Assembly (NCBI GenBank): GCA_949316235.1
Contig: OX438741.1
Span: forward strand, 19,779,124-19,843,123
Reading direction: 5' to 3'
Length of the DNA: 64,000 nucleotides
Source: Oegoconia quadripuncta
Taxonomy: Eukaryota; Arthropoda; Insecta; Lepidoptera; Autostichidae
In this document: positions 32,515 to 43,444 of the stretch, piece by piece
Layout of the letters: every line of letters begins with the position of its first letter
Position numbering within the stretch: the first letter of the stretch is position 1
Made by a program: the position numbers and the translations under genes
Notes under the pieces: generated by a model
The model's input: the letters and a program-made list of their open reading frames with translations, nothing else
What the model was told of the DNA's origin: nothing
Databases searched by the model: none

Positions 32515-34105
32515 AATACAATATTTATGTTTATCGGCATTATGCTTGTGTCATTGTAATTGTACTGTTTAGAGAGTGGTGTAGTCTGAATTCACCACAC
32601 GCGCCCAAAGCGAATTGATGGATTTGTGTTAGATTCGAGGCCAACTGACAGTCAGTGCTTTTAAGCCGCCCCTGTAGAATACTGACTTGGATAAACAACT
32701 GTATTCAATTATTTAAAAAAATAACCGGGACCGACTATTTTACGCGCCCCGTGAAGCACGGAAACACTCTTGTTAAAATGTCGCTAATCCCATCCATCCA
32801 GTACTGATGGCGTCAGACATTGCTTAACTTCGCTAATCGAAAACGAATAGCGAATACGATTGCACCACGACTGATATAACATTTTAGTTAAAACTATATA
32901 AAAATAATTCGTACATTTGTGACTATCGCGTAAAAAAATTATATATGATTATTAATTCGAGTCTGATGTGAGAGTGAGAATATATATAATATAAGATTGT
33001 AGATATGAAACCCCAAAGCCAATCATGGAGTATAATTGAGCCAATTATATTTAAGTGCCGATGTAAAAGACGTCAGTATCCCAAAGTAGGTAAAGCACTT
33101 AACACAGGCACATAACATTAAGTAAGTCTAAAAGCAGTATCTAAATCTCTTTCAATTTTCCATAACTAAAACGAAGCTCCCGTAAATGCTCCGCCAATTT
33201 TCAGTGCGGTTGTAAATTTCTAAATTTCATTCCGCCCAGGCGCGGGCGGCAGCGTAACAATGAGCTTCAATTCGCGTTACCCACCTCATAAGATATTCGT
33301 AACGCACTTGAATAATAAAACAATTCATAAGGTACGTGTTTACATGGAGTTACAAGATGAGTCCGAAGATATAGTTTGACTGGATAATCAAAATAAGCAT
33401 CAATTTAAGTTGCAATGAATATTTACAAAAAGTCTTAAATTGATATCAGTCAAATACACCAAACAACTGTGTTAAAAGCTAAATATCTTGATACAGCTTA
33501 ACCGATTTTCATCAAATATGGCTAATAACCTGTTCCCTCCTTCAGTTTTTATTTTAAAAACGCATTATCCGTCAATAACTTAACACCTGTCGTTTTTGTC
33601 GGGGGTTAAAAAATCGTAGAAATATTTACGAATATTCAAAAATTATCTCTTATTTGTATTTTGAAATTAAAGGCATTCAATTACTACTGGCTATAACCGA
33701 GACAAAGTGAACAGTGATGATCAATAGGGATTTTTTACAGGTAAGAAATGTCCTTGCAAAAATAAAAAATAAAAATATGCGTATAACATGCTTTACTTAC
33801 ATTTATTTTTGCTATTGCCATTACTGACGCTCGAGATCAAAATGTTCGAACAAAAATGTTCCCAATTAAGACTCTACTTGATTGATTTTTTTCAGCTTGA
33901 CCTGATATTCATCCATGGACGTAACCAAATCGGTCAGATACTGTACCTTTTGTAATATAAGAACCTGTTTTAAAAAGAGTACGCCGTCGAGTTTTTTGTT
34001 TGTTCTTCTCAGTTGCCTTTTGATCAAGCTGTAGCTCAAATAATGTAAAATCTGACCATTTTATGCGTAACTTATGTGCCTACAAATAAATATTTTGTTT
34101 ACTTT
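32515..34105. other. No recognised gene
   Basis: Includes gtcgtttttgtcgggggtta near 33590, a common lepidopteran repeat-type ending. No coding motif on either strand. Confidence 0.4.
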
Positions 34106-34111
34106 ATTAAA

Positions 34112-34215
34112 ATCTCACCTGTTGGAATGTGATAATGTGGTGGCAGACGTAGTACGTGATCTCAGTAAATACCTATTCACCCTGATCTTGAACATACCAT
34201 TAGGTAACAAGATCA
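34112..34215 (-). pseudogene. LINE-J C-terminal and 3' UTR fragment
   Basis: Minus strand reads MFKIRVNRYLLRSRTTSATT, LSHSNR and stop: the FKSRVNRHLLGSR...TSSLSIR terminus of LINE-J in diverged form, followed by ccaacaggtgagat. The 98-codon plus-strand frame here is its shadow. Confidence 0.72.
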
Positions 34216-34219
34216 ACAT

Positions 34220-35475
34220 GAACCTAACCGACTTGACTAAGAGGATTGACTTTATTAAATCAAATAAACTGCGACCTCTTTTAAAGCCTACTAAAGTCAC
34301 AACGCTTGTTAGAGAAACTTATTTCCTAAATCGAAACATTTTTCACTATGACTGTACTGAGGAGAAATAGAGGTTCACATGCTGGAAGGATATTGGGGTA
34401 TAATGGGCAGGAAATAGTGTCGAAACATCCCACCGTTTAAAACTATGACCCATAAACGAAAATGACTTCTAAAATAAACATCAACACTTCTGCTTAATTA
34501 AGTTTCACGGGTGTGTAATGTTTGATATAATAACAAAAAATCTAATTATCAGATTGTATAATTTCATTTGATATAATTTAAATAAGCGGTCCAGTTGGAG
34601 TGCTGTTTCCAAACTTTAAATTTATGGTTGTTATTTAATAAATAAATACTGATAGCTGGCTGATGATGAAAGTGAATACAGAAAAAAAACTGTATTGAAA
34701 TTAGTGCATTATTCATTGCGGTGTTACGATACAGAATATTAATAAATAATTTAAAAGAAAAATAATAATATAATTGGAATATAAAGGTACAAATACATAT
34801 GATAATATCTAGCTTGTAAATAATGTATTAAGAATTTTTTTATATTATTTAAATTAGTGTATGCTACTCTCTCATGTTGCTGTGCCTTCACAAGGTCCTA
34901 ATTGATACAGTACACTATAATGTCATTACAACAAAACATAAGGAATGCAATAAATTATTTGAGTTTGAGTTTGAGTTGAGAAGACAGGCATATACTTCGA
35001 ACTTATGACTCCCTTCTTTTAAAGAGGATCTTGTGGAAACCTGGCCTCTATATGTGAGCTGCAGCTTCTACTCTATATCCATCTACTCTTCTAGTTTCTC
35101 TATATCCCTATTTTGTTTTACACCCACGATGCAAAAGCAACATAACGAATGTTTATTTTAGTCGGGCAGCTTGTTTCGAAGTTTTTGTTACCGAATGTAC
35201 CTGTGTACAATGGGACACAGGATGACAAACTGCGTCGACCACCGAATTTGCATTGCACGCGAACTTGTACAAATAAACTACACAATTCGAAACTATAGTG
35301 ATCTCTTTATTACGTTCTATTTATTGTAGAGTATTATGAAGACATCTTCATGTGAAACGTTTGAACAGTAAAATAAATTGAAATTACAGGTTCATTACCT
35401 GGTAAACAATTACCAAGACGAAGAATCCGCCTTAAGATTAAAAGAAAAACTGACTCTTAGATTGGGATTAATAGT
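34220..35475. other. No recognised gene
   Basis: AT-rich with gagtttgagtttgagtt near 34960. No supported coding or element ends. Confidence 0.4.
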
Positions 35476-35479
35476 CTAA

Positions 35480-35812
35480 GGCCCGTATTAATAAACCATT
35501 CTCAAGATTGAGAACAGTTTTGTGACCGGTCTCAAGTAAACGTGTTGATTAATAAACCTAACATGAGACCTGAAAAGCACGTGCATATTTAAGCAGTGCT
35601 CACTTGAGAGGTGCGCGTATTAATAAACGAAACTCAAGACTGTCATTCATTCGCCGCTGAGACGAATACTTGAGAAGTGATATCAGCTGAGTAGACCACA
35701 AGATTGGTTTATAAATTAGCACGGAGCTTGAGATAGCGTCAACTGCTTAAGACACATCTCGGTTGAAACAGTCTCAAAAGTTCTATTGAGATTGATTTAT
35801 TAATACGGGGCC
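35480..35812. mobile_element. Fold-back MITE T3, copy 2 (TAA target duplication)
   Basis: Starts ggcccgtattaataaaccat and ends gatttattaatacggggcc, flanked by taa on both sides. Internal attaataaac motifs near 35543 and 35620 suggest a compound or longer family member, 333 bp against 146 bp at 7836. Confidence 0.85.
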
Positions 35813-35815
35813 TAA

Positions 35816-35910
35816 GGGCCGTATTTATAAATCGGTCTTGAGATTGAGATCGCGTGAATTGTATTTTCAAGCGTCAACTTAAGGTCATATCAATTTTGAG
35901 AAAGAACTGA
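35816..35910 (+). mobile_element. Fold-back MITE T3, truncated copy 3
   Basis: gggccgtatttataaatcgg, tcttgagattgagatcgcgt directly follows copy 2, sharing the TAA. The right end is missing. Confidence 0.7.
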
Positions 35911-36119
35911 CTAGTTTTCAAACGCCGCCCATTTTTGACATAAGAACCATGCATCGCTGTCATTTAGTCTAATCGAGGTGAAGGTAAAATTTATTCCTCC
36001 ATTATTGAAACTCCGTAGTAAATAAACAAGAGTTCATGGATTATGATTTACAAATAATCCATAAGTAAATTTCTTGACTGTTGGATTATTTATAACAAGT
36101 GAATGTGGATGGTAGTGTT

Positions 36120-36225
36120 TTGGTATATAGGGGCAGACCACGACAAACTTACTATGATCAAATCGGTTACGTCTTAATGAAAGGCTAAATCAAAAGTATC
36201 CTAAATCGACGAGCATGTATGAATA
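36120..36225 (+). pseudogene. RTE-like (family B) C-terminal fragment
   Basis: Reads GRPRQTYYDQIGYVLMKG, stop, IKSILNRRACMNN, matching the [20 protein letters not shown]...NRRA segment of the element at 46255-47198. Confidence 0.75.
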
Positions 36226-36254
36226 ACTTTATCGTAGCAAGTGAAAGTCTGTAG

Positions 36255-36360
36255 GCTATATTCATCACACAAATATCTACCCGTCGCGGGATGCGAACCC
36301 GCAACCGTTGGTTTCGCTGATACGGTCACTATCCACTACACCAATCGGTCGTCAAAATTT
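36255..36360 (-). repeat. SINE-C subtype 2, head
   Basis: Reverse complement of the subtype-2 head: cgggatgcgaacccgcaacc (B box), ggtttcgctgatacggtcac, ctacaccaatcggtcgtc (A box). Confidence 0.82.
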
Positions 36361-36364
36361 CGTC

Positions 36365-36678
36365 GTCGTATCACAACATTTACCTAACTAAGAACAACTT
36401 CCATTATGTCGTTTTTGGCCATCCAATTTTTTCCGAACTTAAATAAAATCTCTGCATAATTTACTTTCCGAACTATCAGCGGGGCATGGAAAAGGTAACG
36501 AATTCCAACACCGTACAAAATCGATGGACCCTTTCGCTTCAACGCAGATTATGTTAAAACTTTAATCCCTTTTGGGTAAATTCACAATTTCTCGACTATC
36601 TACTATACTCAACGTATTTTCTCCTTTCACCATCGACAACTCAGCCAATTGTTTGATTTACTGTATCGAATTATCATT
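36365..36678. other. No recognised gene or repeat
   Basis: AT-rich DNA with no supported coding frame or element end on either strand. Confidence 0.35.
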
Positions 36679-36680
36679 TT

Positions 36681-36872
36681 TAACCAACTTCGAAAAGGTT
36701 CTCAGTTCGGCCGTTTGTATGTTTTTTTTTGTGTATATACATCGATATCTCCGAGATTTCACGGTTGATTCGCATGAATCTTTTTGTAAATGAAAAGGAA
36801 TATATTCCTTTTCATTTAACCGTCAAATTGGTCCTGTTGCAATTTCACAGTAATCGGTTGAGTAGTTTTCTT
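36681..36872 (+). repeat. Lepidopteran taaccaacttc-type repeat
   Basis: taaccaacttcgaaaaggtt, ctcagttcggccgtttgtat, atctccgagatttcacggtt follows a layout I associate with a common lepidopteran intergenic repeat. Contains a perfect palindrome at 36787-36818. Confidence 0.5.
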
Positions 36873-36879
36873 TATAATC

Positions 36880-37665
36880 GTGGTAAACAGGAAAATGCAT
36901 TACATGTTAGACGATTGTGTAGTTGGCTGTTGTTTAGAGGAACTAGATCCAGTTTGGGTTTGTATGGAAAGGGCAGAGAAGGTCGGTGTGATGAGATGAC
37001 CAATAATATGACAAATCGAAGATGTTTTTTCTTAAGGCCCATTTTATCGTCATAACTTACCGATATTGTGACCGACTTATTATAGGACATTGCATTGAAA
37101 TATTGCAACAGTATACGTGCCATCTTTCTCCTACAAAAAATCGGTCAACGATTCTTGGTCGTGGGCGGGTAGACTTACGCACATCTCGCCCCGGGTTTTT
37201 ACAAGACTTGTAGATTTTACAACATTGTTGTATAGTCAGGTTCAAAATTGCAGTCAAAGAACAAGTACAAAAAATTTTCCAAAAAAAATATGTACCTTCA
37301 ATTCTTTTAAGTAGGTACACCTCTTGTATAGTACGTACACAAGAATGGAACTCGATCCTTACCTTAAAATACAAACGTTTTCGAAACAAAAGCTATTTCT
37401 AATCTGACTGTATATGTCGCTAACAATGTCCGACCTGCGCAACTAGCGATTATCGTGAAATGCTCGTCTGTCGCCGTTCTGTTCCTAATACGCAATACGA
37501 ATTTACGTTTGACAGAGATTATTGTACAATTTATTCCCGCACTGCTGGTACTGCAAGATTCATCCATAGGGTTATTAGTTCAGAGTGGATCAGATCCATA
37601 GGATTATGAGTTCTTAGCAATTGATATCGTGGATCAACTTGTTACGAATTATTATTATAATTATG
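36880..37665. other. No recognised gene
   Basis: Overlapping short frames on both strands (up to 110 codons at 37057-37389 minus) have no motif and contradict one another, so none is supported. Confidence 0.4.
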
Positions 37666-37667
37666 AC

Positions 37668-37728
37668 AGAAAGCACTGAAACGTGGTCTCTCACTATGGG
37701 CCTCATAAAACAGTTTAAGAGGGTTCAT
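37668..37728 (+). pseudogene. RTE-like (family A) fragment
   Basis: Reads TESTETWSLTMGLIKQFK, the YGSETWSLTMGLIRKLK segment of RTE LINEs. Very short. Confidence 0.6.
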
Positions 37729-37789
37729 TTCATCCTGTGGCGCCTTCATTGGATAAATTAAGATATCTGTTTAAATACAGAATCAAAAA

Positions 37790-38085
37790 TATAGCTCTGA
37801 CCTGCACACCAAAAGCTTAAAAGCTAATTAAGGATAAGTAATACCTAAATAGCTTTAATTATGGTTATTTTCGAGGATTTCAAATTATAATCGTGAATTC
37901 TGGAAAATAACCGTTAACAAAGCTATTTAGGTATTACTTATACAATACAATACAAATACACTTTATTGCACTACAAATAAGAAAATACAGTTACAGAAAG
38001 TGGTAAGAGTAGGACGTATAATTTGGCGACCTTATCAGTACTTATAATTACTTTTTAGGCTTTTCGATTGCAGGTCATAGCAATT
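37790..38085. mobile_element. Repeat X fold-back form
   Basis: The left arm (gctctgacctgcacaccaaa, agctaattaaggataagtaa) pairs with the right arm (aattactttttaggcttttc, gattgcaggtcatagcaa). Inside, acctaaatagctttaatt at 37847 pairs with aaagctatttaggta at 37919. An acaatacaatacaaatacac segment at 37941-38040 looks inserted. Confidence 0.6.
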
Positions 38086-38237
38086 TTATTTATTTGTTCT
38101 GTTTTTATTTTTTTTATAATTTTCTAATGAGGCAACCACTGAAACCCTCTTATGGTCACGCTATAAACGTGCAAATTTATAAATGTTTTTGGGTGGAAAG
38201 ACGGGAGGGTTTTATTCTTTTTACGTGCCGAAACCAC

Positions 38238-38335
38238 ATGCATAACGTCACGACCTTTATACCAAATGATGGTCAGAGATATCCCAAACATTAGCGTTTT
38301 GGTGGTCCAAACTTTAAGAGTTTAACGCTTGAAAC
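38238..38335 (-). repeat. RTE-like (family B) 3' end fragment
   Basis: cataacgtcacgacctttat, gatggtcagagatatcccaa, acattagcgttttggtggtc. Same order as the two fragments near 30-31 kb. Confidence 0.55.
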
Positions 38336-38339
38336 AACA

Positions 38340-38655
38340 TCCATGGTTCACCTTTCGAAATATACCGAAATGCACACGTGACAGGGAGTGAGCCCATCGC
38401 CGTTAAACTTGGAAATTTATCTGGGGGCACGGTAGTGCCCCCGCCAAGTCGAGCGCGAAGCAAACACTGCCGTACCATCCTTTACTGGAACCATTTCGCC
38501 GCATTTTTAGGCCCCTATTTCAGAACCTCTGGATAAGACTAGAACGCAGAAATTTTCGTCATCCAGTAAGCTATAATCACATACTTAAAATCCAAAATTT
38601 CAAATCTGTAGGTCATTTAGTTCCGAAGTTAAGCGAAAGCAAAGTTTCGCATTTA
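38340..38655. other. No recognised gene
   Basis: A GC-richer patch with the inverted pair gggggcacggtagtgccccc at 38422-38441. No coding motif. Confidence 0.4.
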
Positions 38656-38658
38656 TGA

Positions 38659-38692
38659 CACTCACTCACTCACTCACTCACTCACTCACTCA
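38659..38692 (+). repeat. CACT microsatellite
   Basis: About eight tandem cact units. Confidence 0.95.
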
Positions 38693-38946
38693 TGATCATC
38701 AAAATAGAACTAGTACTTCCCATAAACTCAGAGAGCTGAAATTTGGTACAGAGTTATGGTTCAATGGCCACATAAAGGGAAAACTATAAAAACTAGGATA
38801 ATCGAAGATCTGGAGTAACTGGTGACCCTGATTAGGAAACACAAGAGCCCAACCAAACTATTAGAGATCGACATATACCGCCTTTACAAAAAATATTCAA
38901 CTTGGTGGGCCGCTTCATTTGATGTCAAAAATCGAAGGTCTGAAGT

Positions 38947-39522
38947 ATCTGATGAAGAACCCTCAGCTGGTCTCAGCTGTATTAGAGATATGGTAATGCC
39001 CCCTTCTACTATTGTTACATAGAAAAATCGACTGTCATTGCAAAAATCCAGCGTAGTGGGACACATCTTCTAATTTAATCTAGCCTATAGCATCCCACTG
39101 CTGGGCGCATGCTTCCCCTTCTGCTTATAATACGCATATAAATAAAATTAAAGGAAAACTCAGGATAAGACTACACTGGCTTTTATACTTATACTTACAA
39201 GTTTACAAGAAGAAATAGTCGAACGATTAACTTTATATCTGACGAAGAACCCTCAGCTGGTCCCAGCTGTATTAGAGATATGGTAATGCCCCCTTCTATT
39301 ATTGGTACATAAAAAAATCGACTGTCCAGCGTAGTGGGACACATCTTCTAATTTAATCTAGCCTATAGCGTCCCACTACTGGGCGAATGCCTCCCCTTCT
39401 GCTTTTAATACGAATATAAATAAAATTAAAGGAAAACTCTGGATAAGACTAGACTGGCTTTTATACTTATACTTACTTATACTTATTACAAGTTTACAAG
39501 AAGAAATAGTCAAACGATTAAT
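38947..39522 (+). repeat. Tandem duplication, ~290-bp unit x2
   Basis: Copy 1 (about 38947-39230) and copy 2 (about 39240-39522) share tgatgaagaaccctcagctg / tgacgaagaaccctcagctg, gtattagagatatggtaatg, gcgtagtgggacacatcttc, ggcttttatacttatactta and acaagaagaaatagtc. Differences include a small deletion in copy 2 after cgactgtc and an extra tacttatacttat run. Not coding. Confidence 0.88.
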
Positions 39523-39739
39523 TTTATTCTACTCGAACATTACACAAATTAAATAAACAAACGAAAATTTGGTCAAAATATAATGCATTGGCTAAGAGTG
39601 GCGGTGATACCCGCACGCGTCGCTAGATGGCGTTGACTGTATTTTAAAACGCGCTTACGTTTTGTTTTTCCGATAACCTTATATGGCAAAGTGGCAACCG
39701 GCCGCGTTACAGTCGTTTACGACATTCTTCTATTGCCCT

Positions 39740-40395
39740 TGAAAATGTTTGCTAGGGATTAGGAGGGATTATTTGCATTTCGTTGATTTCGCTGATTATT
39801 TCGTGAGGTTTGCTAAGGTTAATTGGCAGGTTGTTATTATATTAATTCAAAGATTTAAACAGGTTAGGAATTATATGGTTAGTGACGGATTACTGATTAT
39901 TACTTAATTATCAGAATTAAAAGAAGTTTCAATTGAATACTTTATTTAATTGTTAATTATTTAGTACCTACTTTTAGTTTTCTAGGTTTAATTTACAGTT
40001 AGGCAGTACTTCGAATCGCGTTCGTGTTTATAAGTACTTTTCTAGTATTCTAGTTTAGTTTATTTAGTTAGATATTACTTCGTTTCGTTTAAAAATATCA
40101 TTAATTTAGCTGTATTTCAGTTGTAGGTAGGTAGCACCTTTGGTAGAAAGTTCATTGATAATTAATTATATTGACACTTGTCTAATAATTAAGAGTTAAC
40201 GTTTTGCTTATAGTTTGTATAGATTGAGTAGGCAGAGTAATATTTTGTTTAAGTTTTTTTTATTAAGACAAAAGAAGTCTTAAAGATATAAGTAGGTTTT
40301 AGTCTAAATATTATCGGTATTTCTGATTTGTTGTCCATATACTAAAGGTCGTTGAGTTTAATTGTGTTTGATTTCGCAAGATAATAATTATCGTA
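39740..40395. other. AT-rich leader-like region before OTU fragment
   Basis: No open frame. Composition is T-rich with repeated tagttta/tttagttta words. It could be the 5' untranslated part of the OTU-bearing element, but I see no terminal repeat that proves this. Confidence 0.35.
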
Positions 40396-40399
40396 AAAA

Positions 40400-40594
40400 A
40401 TGTCGATAATATTAAAAGACGACGATGAACTTAGTGGCTACCAAGTAGGTGGTATGCTCAAAGACGGGTCTTGTCTCTTCCATTCAATATCTTTCTTGGT
40501 GTATGGTAGAACTGACTCAACTTTCAGTATCAAGTATATTTGTAGAAACGTGGGCATATATATAATATGGCCACGTTTCTACAAAAAGAAGTGA
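40400..40594 (+). pseudogene. OTU-like cysteine protease fragment, truncated
   Basis: A 64-codon frame starting MSIILKDDDELSGYQVGGML and continuing KDGSCLFHSISFLVYGRTDS. The D-G-x-C-L-F motif with Asp22 and Cys25 is the catalytic N-terminal signature of OTU-family cysteine peptidases, followed by the usual SISFLVYG helix. OTU domains usually run over 100 residues and end with a catalytic His, which is absent: the frame closes in a hairpin (40537-40588) and a 228-bp inverted repeat starts at 40597. OTU domains occur both in deubiquitinases and in some transposable-element proteins. With repeats all round, a transposon origin is more likely. The ATG is the first in frame and I cannot confirm it. 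Confidence 0.6.
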
Positions 40595-40596
40595 AA

Positions 40597-41220
40597 TCCC
40601 ACCAAAAACATTCTGTAAAAAACTAGCCAAGTCTCGATGGAGCTGCTTGATTATCTCTAAAAAGTAATGAAATCTATACAAAGTCGTGCCAAGTGTAAGG
40701 TTCCTTACTGCGATTTCTTTATTATTATAGTTAATGTTGTGTGACTTGGCCGTTGAAGGGTACACAGGGTACAAAACCAGGTGCTCCATGACACCATTGC
40801 ACCAATCTGTCGCCAGAACCGCTACGCATTGACGATGGAAAATTGCCACTTGGAAAACGTTGATTCAATAACCAGTCAATTGTAGGCTTGATAAAGCCAC
40901 TAACGTATAAAGAATGTTATGTAAACGCCACACAGATTATTCGCTAATAGTTTGCCGTTGAACATTCTTAATAACATAATTAATAACATTAATAGCGGTT
41001 CTGGCGACAGATTGGTGCAATGGTGTCATGGAGCACCGGGTTTTGTACCCCTGTGTACCCTTCAACGGCCAAGTCACACAACATTAACTATAATAATAAA
41101 GAAATCGCAGTAAGGAACCTTACACTTGGCACGACTTTGTATAGATTTCATTACTTTTTAGAGATATCAAGCAGCTCCATCGAGACTTGGCTAGTTTTTT
41201 ACAGAATGTTTTTGGTGGGA
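40597..41220. repeat. Large palindrome: 228-bp inverted arms, 168-bp spacer
   Basis: Arm 1 40597-40824 and arm 2 40993-41220 are reverse complements with about three differences by eye (an extra t in gattatctc, one missing g in a ggggt run, one a/c change). Arm 2 read on the plus strand starts gcggttctggcgacagattg, gtgcaatggtgtcatgg, then gggttttgtaccc, which faintly resembles tRNA A and B boxes. Arms may therefore be two opposed copies of one SINE-like unit. Confidence 0.9.
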
Positions 41221-41239
41221 TAGATTTTTCTGGATGGAA

Positions 41240-41562
41240 GCCCCTTGGTCGCCTTTAAAGATACCCACGGGAAGAGACGGCTTGGTTCTATTCTTTTCAG
41301 GTCCCCAGATCACACAACTCTTTTGATTTTTTTTAATTATTCTATGAGCGCCTAACCTCCTACAAAGGTGCCTGCTGAAAATTAGCGCTGTGACACAGAA
41401 TTAATATACTCAGTACTATATGGTTCATGCCACAGCATTATGCTGAGCTGGAACCTATATCAGCTGGCATTATTATGTTTTAGTATTGTTATCTCAAAAT
41501 TTTCATGTACATGCCCATTGTAAGCTGAATAAATATTTTCTTTCTTTCTTTCTTATTTAGGG
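41240..41562 (+). repeat. LINE 3' UTR-like sequence ending in TTTC run
   Basis: Non-coding, with ccacagcattatgctgagct, gtaagctgaataaatatttt and a terminal (tttc)n run at 41537-41554. It looks like the 3' end of a non-LTR element with microsatellite tail, but no coding part is attached. Confidence 0.5.
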
Positions 41563-41830
41563 TAAAATTAGTAAGAATACACTTTTAATAACTTTCCGAT
41601 CGATGAGAAACCATTGGATGTCACGAGTGATAATCGACTTCGTCGGTGGTACGACGAGAACTCGTTTTACTCCCAAGACTCACAAATCATATTGCAGGTG
41701 AAACAAATTGCACGCGTAAGCAATAAACGCGACATTATTTATTCTATGGCTGTATACAACAAAAAGGCGTTCGAAGTCTGTCTGCTTCTTCTGCATTTCG
41801 TGTCAATGGGAAAAGTTATGATGGCTTAAA

Positions 41831-42160
41831 GTATTTTTTTTTATGCACAATTGGTTGGTACTTGTCCTCAATCACACCTGATGTTAAGTGAAGATGAGGT
41901 CGAAGGTGGAAACGTACTGACCCGGAAACCCCAACCCATTTGGGGGACTGGCTATCTTATCTCTGGCAACCGGAACACAACAATGCTATTAACATCGCTG
42001 CTTGGCGGCAGATTTAGATAAGACGGTGGTAGCTAGCCAGGCGGACATTCAAAATGCCCTACCACCAACCAAACTGAGTACTTAAACATGTACAGGGATC
42101 GAACCTCGACCTCCGAATCGTAAACCCAATGTTGTTTACATTGAGCCACGTATAGGCGGT
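41831..42160 (-). repeat. SINE-A, full-length-like
   Basis: From the poly-T/tttatgcacaattggttgg 3' end through the whole body to the head read in reverse (gggatcgaacctcgacctcc, aatgttgtttacattgagcc). Box B is readable. One of the most complete copies. Confidence 0.9.
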
Positions 42161-42164
42161 TGAC

Positions 42165-43160
42165 CCAAAAAGTAGCAACGTCGATGTCTTTTGCAAGATA
42201 TTTCGAAGACAATTTAGCTTTTAACATAGTTAGCGAAGCCTTTTAAAATTTTTATTTTTAAGTTTAACCCCCGGGCAGGTTCTTATAGCAATGTTTGATA
42301 GAAGTCGGTTAAGCCGTTACTGATGATAGAATCATTTGTCTCCTCGGACGTTTTCTAAAATTTCTATTTATAGTTATCCACAATAATATTCCTCTTCGTA
42401 AGACAAAAATATACAGATAACTCGAAGTCAAAGGAAAATATCCCTAATCCAATATTTACTGGACCAAACCCGCGGGCGGTCTCTAGTTTATTTACAAGGG
42501 GTTTGCGCGTGACAAACATCCGGTTTATTTACGGGAAGCTAGTATTTATGATAATATTTATATTTTATTACAGCCAGTGTAGGTTCTGAAGCGATTCTAA
42601 GGGATTTATTCGCCATTTATTTTACACATAATCTAGTCCAATGTAAATGACAATCTAGACCGAACAATCTTGAGCTGATTTCGCAGAACGACCCTAAACC
42701 TCAAGCCGCTTTTGGGTATGTGAAGGATGCCAATGACACGCATGTGGTGTCCCATATTAAAGTGTCTGCATTGTTTATTTTAGAAAGGAATGAGTCAACC
42801 TGTAGGTGACGCAGCCTTTCTTCCCATAGATGCTTCAGACACAGCCCTGGGGGACGGGGAGACGGTTATGTGGGACTTCCCTCCCTATCGGGAGGGTTAC
42901 CCACTAAAACCCCGCGGCGACCTTCCTCGGTAGTAGGGAGTTGTATTGTACCAATAGTCGAAAGATTTTATTTGGAAGGATATAAATATCACTAGAAAAC
43001 GTTTTTAACTTAATGTTAAAATTAAACAAAAAAAGGAAAATTCATATTGTAACCTTATTAAAAATATTAATTTATTATTAAAAAATCATGTATTAACAGT
43101 AGGTTTTACAAGTTAATATTAGTACATAAATGAAACCCTCTTAGGGCACTGCAAATTTTA
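42165..43160. other. No gene; short repeat P at about 42815-42945
   Basis: ggttatgtgggacttccctc near 42865 recurs in reverse near 59990. The rest is unassigned. Confidence 0.4.
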
Positions 43161-43162
43161 AC

Positions 43163-43440
43163 TTTTTTTTTTAATGCACAGCCGGTTATCACTTTACCTG
43201 ATGTTAAGTGAAGATGAGGTCGAAGGTGGAAGCGTACTGACACGGAAACCCCAAAACATTTGGTGGACTGGCTATGTTATCTCTGACAACCGGAATACAA
43301 CAATGCTATTAACATCGCTGCTTGGCGGCAGATTTAAATAAGGTAGTGGTAGCTAGCCAGGCGGTCATTTAAAATGCCCTATCACCAACCAAACCGAGTA
43401 CTTTGTACCCCGCTGAGGATCGAACCAGCGACCTCCGAAT
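43163..43440 (-). repeat. SINE-A, head-truncated
   Basis: tttttaatgcacagccggtt, tacctgatgttaagtgaaga through the body to gaggatcgaaccagcgacct. The gacctcaatcaca part of the tail is deleted. Confidence 0.87.
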
Positions 43441-43444
43441 AAAT

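Noticed and set aside
34074..34370. 98-codon plus-strand open frame as a gene
   Set aside because: The opposite strand explains part of it as a LINE-J C-terminus (FKIRVNRYLL), and the plus-strand translation shows no motif.
36729..37389. Overlapping 108- and 110-codon frames on opposite strands
   Set aside because: No motifs, mutual overlap, and neighbouring repeat sequence; consistent with chance frames.
38659..38692. Regular CACT array as a CRISPR-like repeat
   Set aside because: Pure tetranucleotide microsatellite with no spacers, in a eukaryotic context.
40517..40849. 110-codon minus-strand frame
   Set aside because: It lies almost entirely within one arm of the palindrome; the other arm gives the same peptide in part. 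It reflects the repeat, not a gene.
41614..41829. piggyBac-like transposase tail suggested by a VYNKK motif
   Set aside because: The GGVD and DQ residues that should follow the YN motif are absent in all frames.
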